The position numbers and the translations under genes were made by a program. DNA of 59,319 nt, taken from positions 1 through 59,319 of the forward strand of contig JBOEGE010000016.1 of assembly GCA_050633265.1 (NCBI GenBank), written 5' to 3'. A model generated the notes under the pieces. The model saw nothing but the letters and a program-made list of their open reading frames with translations. It was not told where the DNA came from and made no database searches. This stretch comes from JBLHZY01 sp050633265 (lineage in GTDB: Bacteria; Pseudomonadota; Alphaproteobacteria; Rhodobacterales; Rhodobacteraceae). The first letter of the stretch is position 1; each line of letters opens with the position of its first letter. Shown piece by piece: positions 42,170 through 50,803 of the stretch.

Positions 42170-42385
42170 TTAAGCGAGGATCACGCCCATCACCACAAGC
42201 ATCAAGCCAAAGGCCGAGACCAGCAAAGCGCCAAGATTAAGCGCCACAAGCCTTTGTAATTTTACGCGAATTTCGTCGTCTGTGCCGCCCTCGCGCCGCG
42301 CTTTAAGCGCCAGAAAGATACAAAGAATGATCCCGGCAATCCCAAGAACGGAAAGCGCAACGCCTGCGTAAATCAAATAGTCCAT
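42170..42385 (-). CDS. 71-residue two-helix membrane protein
   Basis: Two transmembrane helices (residues 5-27 and 48-70) are joined by a strongly charged loop (KARREGGTDDEIRVKLQRL). I chose ATG 42385 because the hydrophobic start fits and GAGCGGG lies upstream; a longer reading adds a Pro/Gly-rich tail. It is convergent with the FadB-like gene. Small proteins of this outline occur in Rhodobacterales with no assigned role; I do not assign one. Confidence 0.7.
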   Translation of the reverse strand: MDYLIYAGVALSVLGIAGIILCIFLALKARREGGTDDEIRVKLQRLVALNLGALLVSAFGLMLVVMGVILA

Positions 42386-42578
42386 TTCATGCCCGCTCAA
42401 TATTGGCCCGGTCGCCGGTTGCACTCTGCCACAGCGGCCTAACTCTAAGCGGCGATGATTTCAAGATGCGGGCGCAAATGGCGCAAAATCCCCTGTCTGG
42501 CGGCTGCCCCCTTGCGAAGCGGCGCGCCCGGCGCTACCCAAAGCGCATAAACATCAGCATCAATGAGGCAAGAGCGCC

Positions 42579-42842
42579 ATGAACGAGAACTCAAGCAGCC
42601 CAGAATCCTACCGCGTAACAGCCGACGAGCTGCGCCAGTTTATCGAGCGCATTGAGCGGCTTGATATGGAAAAGAAAGACATCGCCGATCAGCAAAAAGA
42701 GGTGATGGCCGAAGCCAAAGGGCGCGGCTACGACACCAAAGTGATGCGCAAAGTGATCGCGCTGCGCAAGCGCGACCGCGATGATATTGCCGAAGAAGAG
42801 GCTGTTTTGGAGATGTATAAAGAAGCGCTCGGGATGAGCTAA
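42579..42842 (+). CDS. gapR: GapR-family nucleoid protein (DUF2312)
   Basis: This 87-residue protein is highly charged and helical, with the family core LRQFIERIERLDMEKKDIADQQKEVMAEAKGRGYDTKVMRKVIALRKRD. GapR of Caulobacter binds overtwisted, AT-rich DNA ahead of replication and transcription forks as a clamp-like oligomer. The length and lysines fit. It is monocistronic, with a strong terminator 30 bases after its stop. Confidence 0.93.
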   Translation: MNENSSSPESYRVTADELRQFIERIERLDMEKKDIADQQKEVMAEAKGRGYDTKVMRKVIALRKRDRDDIAEEEAVLEMYKEALGMS

Positions 42843-42871
42843 GCGCCGCCCAACAGCGACACAGAAATTTC

Positions 42872-42903
42872 AAAGCCGCGCCAGATTCTGAGCGCGGCTT
42901 TTT
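42872..42903 (+). terminator. terminator of gapR
   Basis: AAAGCCGCGC (42872-42881) pairs with GCGCGGCTTT (42892-42901) around a 10-base loop and is followed by further Ts. It closes the gapR transcript and separates it from the convergent gene. Confidence 0.88.
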
Positions 42904-43033
42904 GCGCAGCTGAGGCTGAAACGGGCGGTATTTAGGCCCCTTAACCCGCGCGCAGAATTGCAGAAATCCAACAATTTTGGATGATTCAGGCCCGATTTTC
43001 GCGCCATTCCAGCAGTTTTCGAACATTTCCCCG

Positions 43034-43912
43034 TTACGGGGCGATCAGTGACACACCGGGAATACGCGCGATCGCATAGAGGTCTTCCTCATAGGTCTCG
43101 GTCATTTCGTTGATCATCTCATTGGTCCAACCGGGCAGATCAATCACCGCCTCAATCGCATCCTCGATGGCATATTTATCCAAAAAGGCCGCAATGACCC
43201 GGCGGCGCTGAATCTCGGTTTGATCCTGATGCGCTTTGAAATAGCGGCGCAGGCGATCCATGCCTTCGGGCTGCATGATCTTTTTCAAAACATCAAATCC
43301 GCCGCGCACCCCGGCCATCGGCGGCAGGCCGGAAATCTCGCGCAGGATCTCGGGCCAGATCAGCGGCGTATCCTCGTAAGCCCATACAGTAATTGGACAA
43401 TCCGGCGTTGCGGTGCGAATATCTTGGATCACTTTTGCCCAGCGAAGCCCCATAATATCAGCGCCATTGATGATCTGCTCATAGCTGCGTTCATGGCGCG
43501 GAGAGCTGGCAAGCGCGGGAATGAAGGTCGCTGGATTGCGCACAGCGATATGAAACTCGACCTCTTGACTGGCAAAAGCATTGCGCAGCCACATCGCCTT
43601 GATCGGTGCTTTCGAATAGAAATGGCCCTCAAAGAAAACATCCGTCGGATGGCAGATGAAATCCTCATAACTGAGGATCGCGCGGGTTGGTTGCTCATCA
43701 ACAAGAAACGCATCCAGTAGATATTCTTGTGTTTCTTCAGAGGCTTGCGCGCCCTGCAATTTGCGCACCGTATCGGCCAGAAGGGCGCGGTATTTCTCGG
43801 GCTGGGGCAGGGCGATGCCTTCGCGGGCGAACAATTTGCTGCATCGGCGCAAAGAGCTCATGAGCTGGTCGCTTTCGGTCATATGAAGACCAAGGTGGAT
43901 GGAAAGGAGCAT
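43034..43912 (-). CDS. sulfotransferase-like protein with degenerate P-loop
   Basis: This 292-residue protein starts MLLSIHLGLHMTESDQL. It resembles the strand and HxGxHKTGTTS 5'-phosphosulfate loop of PAPS sulfotransferases, but the Lys and the GTT residues are missing. Later parts (AFASQEVEFHIAVRNPATFIPALASSP, near 120-150) recall the 3'-phosphate loop (RNP). I recall a paralogous family of such proteins in Rhodobacteraceae, annotated as hypothetical or sulfotransferase. Whether it binds PAPS is doubtful. It diverges from the ABC permease across 86 bases with an inverted repeat. Confidence 0.65.
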   Translation of the reverse strand: MLLSIHLGLHMTESDQLMSSLRRCSKLFAREGIALPQPEKYRALLADTVRKLQGAQASEETQEYLLDAFLVDEQPTRAILSYEDFICHPTDVFFEGHFYSKAPIKAMWLRNAFASQEVEFHIAVRNPATFIPALASSPRHERSYEQIINGADIMGLRWAKVIQDIRTATPDCPITVWAYEDTPLIWPEILREISGLPPMAGVRGGFDVLKKIMQPEGMDRLRRYFKAHQDQTEIQRRRVIAAFLDKYAIEDAIEAVIDLPGWTNEMINEMTETYEEDLYAIARIPGVSLIAP

Positions 43913-43924
43913 AAGCGAGGTGCC

Positions 43925-43956
43925 CGTGTTAGATCTGGGTGTATATGTCTAACGCG
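43925..43956. promoter_or_regulatory. inverted repeat in a divergent promoter
   Basis: CGTGTTAGA (43925-43933) and TCTAACGCG (43948-43956) are complementary except one base, with 14 bases between. They lie centrally in the 86-base gap between the sulfotransferase-like gene and the ABC permease. This could be an operator for either gene; no known motif is matched. Confidence 0.4.
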
Positions 43957-43998
43957 GCTTTTCTGGACAGGCAAACGGCTTTCGCGTAAGAGCGCCAA

Positions 43999-45663
43999 AT
44001 GGGCGAGCAAAACACTCAGACACCAAGCAAACGCGGGCTCTTTGCGCCGTGGTCCGCCGGGGCGGCTGTCATTGCGCTTTTGGTGCTTTTGCCCATCGCT
44101 GCGGTCGTCTGGATCGCCTTTCACCCGGCTGAGAATATCTGGCCGCATCTTATGGCCACAACCCTGCCGCGCTATCTTGCCTCCACCGCAATTTTGACTG
44201 TGAGCGTTGCTGCGGTAACGGCGGCCGTGGGCACGGGCGCGGCTTGGCTCGTTGTGATGTATCGCTTTCCGTTTTCGGGGGTTTTACAATGGCTTTTGCT
44301 GCTGCCGCTGGCGATCCCGGCCTATGTTGGCGCTTATGCTTTGGTCGATTTCTTGGAATATGCCGGGCCAGTGCAGGGCGCGCTGCGCGAGATCTTTGGC
44401 TGGCAATCTTCGCGCGATTATCGCTTCCCCGAGATCCGCTCTTTGGGCTCGGCGATCATTGTGCTTTCGGCCGCGCTGGCGCCTTATGTGTTCCTCATGG
44501 CGCGGGCGGCCTTTCGCGAACAATCGGGCAATGTTTACGAGATGGCGCGCGCTTTGGGGGCAGGGCCCTTTGCGCGGTTTTGGCGCGTTGGCCTGCCCAT
44601 GGCGCGCCCTGCGATTGCGGCCGGGGTTGCCATTGTGATGATGGAAACGGTCTCGGATTTCGGCGCGGTGAGCTATTTCGCCGTTCAGACCCTCACAACC
44701 GGGATTTTCACCACATGGCTTGAGGCAGGCAATGCCGGCGGCGCGGCGCAGATTTCCGGCGTTGTTTTGCTGATCGTGCTGCTGCTGCTTGGCCTTGAAA
44801 AAGCGAGCCGGGGCCAGAGCCGTTTTCACAGCGCGGCCCGCAACGCGCGCCCCGTCTCACCGGTTCGATTGACCGGGATCGCGGGTTGGGGCGCAACCTT
44901 TGCCTGCGCCATTCCCTTTGCCATCGGCTTTGCGCTTCCTGCCGGCGTTATTGGCGCCCATGCGCTTAAAAACAACGGTTATTGGCTTGATCCGGGGCTG
45001 CTCCAAGCCTTCACCAACACGCTTTTTGTGGGCGGCGCGGCGGCGATCCTAACCGTCTGTGCGGCGCTTTTCATGGTCTATGCTGTGCGCATGTCCAAGC
45101 GATCCTTGCCCCGGCATTTGCTCCCCGCAACGACCCTTGGCTATGCCGCACCGGGCGCGGTTTTGGGTATCGGGTTGCTGATCCCCATGGCGGCTGCGGA
45201 TAATGCTTTGGCCGATCTGATCCTCGCACTCACTGGTTTTGATCCGGGCTTGATGATGACAGGAACGGCTTTCGCGATCATCTATGCATATTGCGTGCGC
45301 TTCTTTGCGATTGCCCAGGGCGCGGCGGATGCGGCGATGGGCCGTGTTGCGCCAAGCCTGCCCATGGCGGCGCGCTCCCTTGGGCGAACCGCAGGCGGAG
45401 CGCTGCGCCACGTCTATGTTCCGCTCATCCGTGGCTCGGTCGGTACGGCGCTTTTGCTGGTTTTTGTGGATTGCGTCAAAGAGCTCCCTGCGACCTTGCT
45501 TTTGCGCCCGTTCAACTACAATACTTTGGCCACGCGGGTCTATGAAAAGGCCTCGCTAGAGCAGATCGGCCAAGCCGCACCGGCGGCGATATTGGTCATT
45601 GGGGTGGGGCTCATCGCGGTGCTATTGATGGCCCGCTCAGAGCATGCAACGGACCTGACATGA
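43999..45663 (+). CDS. iron-type ABC transporter permease (FbpB/SfuB-like)
   Basis: This 554-residue membrane protein is a tandem fusion of two permease halves, each with about six helices and its own EAA loop (EMARALGAGPFARFWRVGLPMARPAI near 185; MAARSLGRTAGGALRHVYVPLIRGS near 460). This is the shape of ferric iron (or related) import permeases. No substrate-binding protein or ATPase gene is beside it, so partners must be encoded elsewhere. Its TGA overlaps the gluconokinase start, an odd pairing. Substrate is inferred from architecture only. Confidence 0.85.
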   Translation: MGEQNTQTPSKRGLFAPWSAGAAVIALLVLLPIAAVVWIAFHPAENIWPHLMATTLPRYLASTAILTVSVAAVTAAVGTGAAWLVVMYRFPFSGVLQWLLLLPLAIPAYVGAYALVDFLEYAGPVQGALREIFGWQSSRDYRFPEIRSLGSAIIVLSAALAPYVFLMARAAFREQSGNVYEMARALGAGPFARFWRVGLPMARPAIAAGVAIVMMETVSDFGAVSYFAVQTLTTGIFTTWLEAGNAGGAAQISGVVLLIVLLLLGLEKASRGQSRFHSAARNARPVSPVRLTGIAGWGATFACAIPFAIGFALPAGVIGAHALKNNGYWLDPGLLQAFTNTLFVGGAAAILTVCAALFMVYAVRMSKRSLPRHLLPATTLGYAAPGAVLGIGLLIPMAAADNALADLILALTGFDPGLMMTGTAFAIIYAYCVRFFAIAQGAADAAMGRVAPSLPMAARSLGRTAGGALRHVYVPLIRGSVGTALLLVFVDCVKELPATLLLRPFNYNTLATRVYEKASLEQIGQAAPAAILVIGVGLIAVLLMARSEHATDLT

Positions 45664-46187
45664 CGGATCAAAATACGGGCTATATCATCTTTGTGATCGG
45701 CGTTTCTGGCTGCGGCAAGAGCACTGTGGCGCAGGCCCTCGCGCAGGAATTTGGCGCAGCATTCCTTGAGGGCGATGCCTTCCATCCCCCTGAAAACGTA
45801 GCACAAATGGCCGCAGGCCTGCCCCTCAACGATGAGATGCGCTGGCCCTGGCTGCGCGCCCTTGGCCAGGCCGCCGCCCAGGCCGCCAAAGACAATCCGC
45901 AAGGCGTTTTCGTTGCCTGCTCGGCCCTGCGCCGCAGCTACCGCGACCTGCTGCGCGATGAGACAGGCGGGGCCCATATGATCCTGCTCACCGGGGATCC
46001 TGCCCTGATCCACGCCCGCATGTCCGCCCGCCAAGATCACTATATGCCGCCAGCCTTGCTCAAGAGCCAACTGGCCACCCTAGAACCGCCCCAAGCCGAT
46101 GAACCAGCGATCTCGGTGCTCAATATTGAGGGCACACAAAGCGAAGTTTTGGCACAGGCAAAAAACCTGCTAAATTCTGTCATCTGA
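45660..46187 (+). CDS. gntK: gluconokinase
   Basis: This 175-residue P-loop kinase (Walker A GVSGCGKST at residues 14-22) phosphorylates gluconate to 6-phosphogluconate, feeding the Entner-Doudoroff or pentose phosphate routes. The conserved LEGDAFHPPENVAQMAAGLPLNDEMRWPWL follows. The ATG overlaps the permease stop (ATGA), so its translation depends on an apparently unrelated transporter gene. It is followed by tRNA-Thr on the same strand 43 bases later. Confidence 0.93.
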   Translation: MTDQNTGYIIFVIGVSGCGKSTVAQALAQEFGAAFLEGDAFHPPENVAQMAAGLPLNDEMRWPWLRALGQAAAQAAKDNPQGVFVACSALRRSYRDLLRDETGGAHMILLTGDPALIHARMSARQDHYMPPALLKSQLATLEPPQADEPAISVLNIEGTQSEVLAQAKNLLNSVI

Positions 46188-46230
46188 GGGCTTGCGCGAT
46201 CCGCAACTAGCTATTAAACGATCCCCCAGT

Positions 46231-46306
46231 GCCCCTATAGCTCAGCTGGTAGAGCAACTGATTTGTAATCAGTAGGTCCGCGGTTCGAGTCCGTGTGGGG
46301 GCACCA
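46231..46306 (+). tRNA. tRNA-Thr (anticodon TGT)
   Basis: The cloverleaf is complete: acceptor GCCCCTA/TGGGGGC (one G-U pair), D-arm with AGCTCAGCTGGTAGAGC, anticodon stem ACTGA/TCAGT with loop TTTGTAA (anticodon TGT), T-loop GGTTCGAGTCC, discriminator A and encoded CCA. It reads ACA codons and, by wobble, others for threonine. Confidence 0.97.
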
Positions 46307-46583
46307 TTTCTTCTTTATTTTCAGTCGGTTGGAGCTCTGCGGCGCAGCAGTGTCCGAGCGTCCCAATGCGTCCGACTCGGACGGTGGGTTTTTGCGCCTG
46401 TTTGGGGGCAAGCTATTGGTTTTGCGGCGTGTTTGTCTTTTGCCGCGGTTCTGCGCGCCCAGGGAGGCGGCCTCGCTGTTTGGCCGCCCGTTTAACCGTT
46501 GTCTTTTTATATTTGGATTTGCCCGGCTGAATGGCCTGAATTGGGCTGTGAGCCGCCGCTAATCCCGCGCCTTTGGGCCCTAA
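46307..46583. other. 277-bp region after tRNA-Thr
   Basis: No supported gene. A 7-bp hairpin (GGCGGCC/GGCCGCC) is at 46466-46488. A sequence close to the 3' end of the downstream gene, GTCTTTTTATATTTGG, occurs at 46500-46515 and again (one mismatch) at 46592-46607. Both may be remnants of a small rearrangement behind the tRNA. Confidence 0.4.
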
Positions 46584-47237
46584 TCAATACATCGTCTTTT
46601 TATATTCGGCTTCCAGATCAGCATCGATCCGGGCTTGTTCTTGCGGGTCTTTGGGGGCGCCGCTGGTTTGATCCAGGATCATATGGACCAAAGAGGGCAT
46701 TTCGCGGCGATCCTGAAATTGTGTGTGATCCCAAAGGTTTGAGCGGCGAAACGCTTTGGCGCAGTGCAAAAACACCTCTTGAATGGTAACCGCAATCGCG
46801 ATGGTTGGCTGGCGATCATTGACGCACATCTGAGCGAGCAAATCGGGATCCCGTGTGATCTGGGCTGTGCCATTGATGCGCAGAGTGTCGTCAAATCCGG
46901 GGATCATAAACAGCAATCCAACGGCCGGATTGGCCAAAATATTGCTCTGCGTATCAAGGCGATTGTTGCCGGGGCGATCGGGGATCAGCAGGGTTTTTTC
47001 GTCGAGAATTTTGACAAAGCCGCGCGGATCGCCGCGCGGGCTAACATCGCCAAGCCCATCGGGGGATTGCGTCCCGATACATAGGAAAGGGGAGCGGGCG
47101 ATAAAATCCGCCGCATGCCTGTCGAGGTGATCTAAGCATTTCTCAAGGGCGATGGGATGGGTCGGCGCAAATAGGCTTCTCAACTGCGCTTGGTCTTTAA
47201 CCAAAAACGCGGATTTCAATAGTGTCTGCGACGCCAT
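46584..47237 (-). CDS. PPOX-class FMN flavoprotein (pyridoxamine-oxidase fold)
   Basis: This 217-residue protein has the split-barrel flavin-binding fold. It shows FLCIGTQSPDGLGDVSPRGDPRGFVKILDEKTLLIPDRPGNNRLDTQSNILANPAVGLLFMIPG, a pattern I know from the MSMEG_1061-type PPOX family. Members bind FMN or F420; the exact reaction is unknown. I start at ATG 47237 with AAGGAAGAGAG upstream, because an earlier start adds a basic 17-residue tail. It lies downstream of the xylose operon on the same strand, 78 bases from xylA. Confidence 0.82.
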   Translation of the reverse strand: MASQTLLKSAFLVKDQAQLRSLFAPTHPIALEKCLDHLDRHAADFIARSPFLCIGTQSPDGLGDVSPRGDPRGFVKILDEKTLLIPDRPGNNRLDTQSNILANPAVGLLFMIPGFDDTLRINGTAQITRDPDLLAQMCVNDRQPTIAIAVTIQEVFLHCAKAFRRSNLWDHTQFQDRREMPSLVHMILDQTSGAPKDPQEQARIDADLEAEYKKTMY

Positions 47238-47314
47238 CTCTCTCTTCCTTTTTTGCTCGGGCCTGTGAGCGCAATGAAACGCAATCACCGGCCCATTTGC
47301 GGCCTTATGCCCCG

Positions 47315-48616
47315 CTAGAGATACCTGTTTACCAGATTTTCAAGCCGTTCTTGGCGCCCTGATTTTGGCTTGGGGTTAAGGTTTTGTGCCACAACGCGAT
47401 CATAGATTGTGCTCAGATCGCCGCGCATGAGCGCCGCCCCCTCAGCGCTTTCCCAACCGGCATAACGCGCATCACGTGCGGCCTCTAGCTTGCCGTCTTC
47501 AAGCATGGCTGCCGCGGCTTTCAAACCCGCAGCACAAGCATCCATCCCGCCCACATGCGCAAGGATCAAATCCTCGGCATCCAGCGATTGGCGGCGCAGT
47601 TTGGCATCGAAATTCGTCCCGCCTGTCTTAAAGCCGCCCGCGCGCAGCACCTCATAATAGGCCAGCGTCATCTCAGGCACATTGTTGGGGAACTGATCCG
47701 TATCCCAGCCCGATTGGTAATCGTTGCGGTTCATATCGATCGAGCCGAAAATCCCCAATTCGCGCGCTAGGGCCAGTTCATGCTCAAACGAGTGGCCCGC
47801 CAAAATCGCATGGCCTTGCTCGATATTCACTTGCACTTCGCCCTCAAGGCCGAAATCTTTGAGGAAGCCATAAACCGTCGCCACATCGTAATCATATTGG
47901 TGCTTGGTCGGCTCTTGCGGTTTGGGCTCGATCAGAATGGCGCCTTTGAAACCCATCTTATGTTTGTAATCGACGACCATTTGCAGCATCCGCCCCGCCT
48001 GTTTGCGCTCGCGGCCCATGTCTGTGTTGAGCAGGGTCTCGTACCCCTCGCGCCCGCCCCAAAGAACATAGTTTTCGCCGCCAAGTTTGATCGTCGCATC
48101 CATGCAGGTTTTGATCGTCGCGGCGGAATAGGCGAAAATATCTGGGTCAGGGTTGGTGGCCGCGCCAGCCATAAAGCGGCGGTGTGAGAACAGGTTCGCC
48201 GTGCCCCAAAGCAGCTTAACGCCGGTTTCATCCATCTTTTGGGCGAAATAATCGGTGATGGCCTCTAGGTTGGCGGTTGTCTCGGCGAAGCTCGCGCCTT
48301 CGGGGCGCACATCGGCATCGTGAAAGCAAAAATAGGGCACGTCCAAAATCTGAAACATCTCAAAAGCAACATCGGCTTTGAGCTTGGCCAATTCTATTGT
48401 GTCGCCAAACCAAGGGCGATCAAATGTCTGGCCGCCAAAGGGATCATCGCCGGGCCAGGCGAAGGAATGCCAATAGGCCGCCGCAAAGTGCAGATGGTCC
48501 TTCATCGGTTTGCCCATGACGATTTCATCAGGATTGTAGTGGCGGAAAGCAAAGGCATTGTCGCTCTCTGGCCCCTCATATTTGATTGCAGGGATGCCTT
48601 TGAAAAAGTCAGTCAT
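47315..48616 (-). CDS. xylA: xylose isomerase
   Basis: This 433-residue metal-dependent TIM-barrel enzyme converts D-xylose to D-xylulose. It carries the signature around WGGREGYETLLNTD and the metal ligands in IEPKPQEPTKHQYDYD, plus FCFHDADVRPEG with the catalytic His. The length is the long type-II form. It is the last enzyme gene of a xylF-H-G-B-A operon and lies one base after the xylB stop, so translation is coupled. Confidence 0.97.
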   Translation of the reverse strand: MTDFFKGIPAIKYEGPESDNAFAFRHYNPDEIVMGKPMKDHLHFAAAYWHSFAWPGDDPFGGQTFDRPWFGDTIELAKLKADVAFEMFQILDVPYFCFHDADVRPEGASFAETTANLEAITDYFAQKMDETGVKLLWGTANLFSHRRFMAGAATNPDPDIFAYSAATIKTCMDATIKLGGENYVLWGGREGYETLLNTDMGRERKQAGRMLQMVVDYKHKMGFKGAILIEPKPQEPTKHQYDYDVATVYGFLKDFGLEGEVQVNIEQGHAILAGHSFEHELALARELGIFGSIDMNRNDYQSGWDTDQFPNNVPEMTLAYYEVLRAGGFKTGGTNFDAKLRRQSLDAEDLILAHVGGMDACAAGLKAAAAMLEDGKLEAARDARYAGWESAEGAALMRGDLSTIYDRVVAQNLNPKPKSGRQERLENLVNRYL

Positions 48617-48617
48617 G

Positions 48618-50057
48618 TCAGATGTCCTTTAGTACGGAATAAGCGGCGCGATAGCGGCTATGAGCTTCGGTAAATGCAGATTCAAGCGCGGGATCGGGCG
48701 CGATGGTTTTGAGGATAGGGGGCATGGTCGCGATCTCAACGCCGGCGCCGGTTGCGGCCATCATGGCAAGGCGGGCCGCGCCAAGAGCCGCGCCAAAATC
48801 GCCGTCTTTTGGCACCATCAGCGGGATGCCCAAAGTGCTGGCGAGCACGCCCAGCCAATATTCGGATTTGGCCCCGCCGCCGATGGCAAGCGCACTTGAG
48901 ATTTCGGTCCCGGTTGAGCGCAGCGCAGCCTGACAATCGGCAAAGGCAAAGGCCACGCCTTCAAGCACGGCCCGCGTCGCTTGTTTGGCATCCGTGCTGT
49001 TATCAAGGTGCAGGAACTGCCCGCGAATGGTGGCATCATTATGCGGTGTGCGCTCGCCGCCCAGATAGGGGAGGAAAAGCGTGCGGGTTGGCGCGCGCAG
49101 ATCGCCAAGATCGCTGGTTAGATCGGCAGGGCTTTGGCCGGTGAGCTTGCTTAGCCATTGCAGCGCATCCGTGGCCGCAAGGATAACGCCCATTTGGTGC
49201 CAAGTCTGCGGCAACGCGTGGCAAAACGTATGAACCGCACTGGCGGCATCGGGCTGATAAGCATCCGAGGCGGCAAACAAAACGCCCGATGTCCCGAGCG
49301 ACAAAAACGCATCGCCCTTGTTCACAACGCCCGCGCCAATCGCGCTTGCGGCATTATCGCCGCCGCCGCCTGCAACGATGATCCCTTTGGGCAGGCCCAG
49401 TTCATCTGCAAGCGCATCCCGTATGGTGCCAGAGGCGCTTGAACCTTCCACCAAGTGCGGCATATGGCGGCGATCAAGGCCTGTCGCGGCCAAAAGATCA
49501 TCGGACCAATCGCGCTTGGCCACATCAAGCCAGCTTGTTCCAGCAGCATCCGACATTTCAGCGACATATTCGCCAGTGAGCATCAAACGCAGATAGTCTT
49601 TGGGCAGCAAAACCTTGGCGATTTTGGCATAGATTTCCGGCTCATTATTCTTGACCCAAACGACTTTGGGCGCGGTGAAACCGGGGAAAACGATATTGCC
49701 GGTAAGGGCGCGAAACTGCGGATCAGCATCAAGCTGCGCGGCCTCTTTTGCCGAGCGGGTATCGTTCCACAGGATGCAGGGCCGCAACACAGTATCGGAG
49801 GCATCAAGCAGGGTCGCGCCGTGCATATGGCCCGACATGCCAAGCCCCAAAACGCCCGATAAATCCGCCTTTTGCCCAAGCGCTTTGATGGCGGTTTTGG
49901 TCGCTTCAAACCACTGGCCGGGATCCTGTTCGGACCAGCCTTCATGGGCGCGCTCAACAGTTAAGGGAACAGCGTGTTCGCCCAGAACCGTTTGATTTTC
50001 ATCCACTAAAATCGCCTTTAGGGATGAGGTTCCAAGATCAAGCCCAATGAAACTCAT
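48618..50057 (-). CDS. xylB: xylulokinase
   Basis: This 479-residue FGGY-family kinase phosphorylates D-xylulose. It has the N-terminal GLDLGTSSLKAIL, the substrate motif GMSGHMHGATLLD and the C-terminal GGGAKSEYWLGVLASTLG. The sequence and length are standard for XylB. It overlaps the ABC ATPase gene by four bases and abuts xylA, so one transcript delivers transporter, isomerase and kinase. Confidence 0.96.
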   Translation of the reverse strand: MSFIGLDLGTSSLKAILVDENQTVLGEHAVPLTVERAHEGWSEQDPGQWFEATKTAIKALGQKADLSGVLGLGMSGHMHGATLLDASDTVLRPCILWNDTRSAKEAAQLDADPQFRALTGNIVFPGFTAPKVVWVKNNEPEIYAKIAKVLLPKDYLRLMLTGEYVAEMSDAAGTSWLDVAKRDWSDDLLAATGLDRRHMPHLVEGSSASGTIRDALADELGLPKGIIVAGGGGDNAASAIGAGVVNKGDAFLSLGTSGVLFAASDAYQPDAASAVHTFCHALPQTWHQMGVILAATDALQWLSKLTGQSPADLTSDLGDLRAPTRTLFLPYLGGERTPHNDATIRGQFLHLDNSTDAKQATRAVLEGVAFAFADCQAALRSTGTEISSALAIGGGAKSEYWLGVLASTLGIPLMVPKDGDFGAALGAARLAMMAATGAGVEIATMPPILKTIAPDPALESAFTEAHSRYRAAYSVLKDI

Positions 50058-50803
50058 GCTGCGACCTTCGGATTTTTGCCCAGAATGATCATCGAGAGGA
50101 TGTCGTCTTCTGTGACGTCTTCAACCCGCTCGGTTCCAACCATCTTGCCGTTTTTCATCACCGAAACACGATCGCAAAGCTCCATCATTTCGCGCGTGTC
50201 ATGGCTGATCAAAAAGATGCCCAAGCCTTGCTTTTTCAGCTCGCCAATCAGCTCGGCCACCATCGCCGTTTCATGCACGCCAAGCGCGGCTGTCGGCTCA
50301 TCCATGATCAGGATTTTGGCATTGAAATAGACCGCGCGCGCGATGGCCACGGATTGCCGCTGGCCGCCTGAAAGCGCAGAGACTGGTTCCTTGAGCTTTT
50401 GGAAATTGGGGTTGAGCCGGGCCATGATCTTGCGCGTCTCCGCTTCCATGCGCCCATCATCGACAAAGCCAAACTTTGTGGTCAGCTCGCGGCCCAAAAA
50501 CAGATTGGACGCCGCATCAAGATTATCGGCCAAAGCGAGCGTTTGATAAATCGTCTCGATGTTGTAATCGCGGCTGTCGGCGGGGGAATTGATTGTGGCG
50601 CGTTTGCCTTCAATCCAGATTTCGCCGCTGTCCATTTTATAGGCGCCCGAAAGCATCTTGATCAGGGTCGATTTGCCCGCGCCGTTGTGGCCCAAAAGGC
50701 CAACAACTTCGCCCGCGTGCAGCTCAATGCTCACATCATCAACCGCATGAACGCCGCCAAAGGCGATGGAAACGTTCTTCATTTCTACCAATGGAGTGCT
50801 CAT
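50054..50803 (-). CDS. xylG: xylose ABC transporter ATPase
   Basis: This 249-residue protein has one ATPase domain: Walker A GHNGAGKST (residues 36-44), signature LSGGQRQSVAIAR, Walker B ILIMDEPTAALG and the H-loop (ISHDTREM). E. coli XylG has two such domains, so this single-domain form would dimerise. A single-domain xylose ATPase is usual in Rhodobacterales as far as I know. Four-base overlaps link it to xylH and xylB. Confidence 0.93.
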   Translation of the reverse strand: MSTPLVEMKNVSIAFGGVHAVDDVSIELHAGEVVGLLGHNGAGKSTLIKMLSGAYKMDSGEIWIEGKRATINSPADSRDYNIETIYQTLALADNLDAASNLFLGRELTTKFGFVDDGRMEAETRKIMARLNPNFQKLKEPVSALSGGQRQSVAIARAVYFNAKILIMDEPTAALGVHETAMVAELIGELKKQGLGIFLISHDTREMMELCDRVSVMKNGKMVGTERVEDVTEDDILSMIILGKNPKVAA

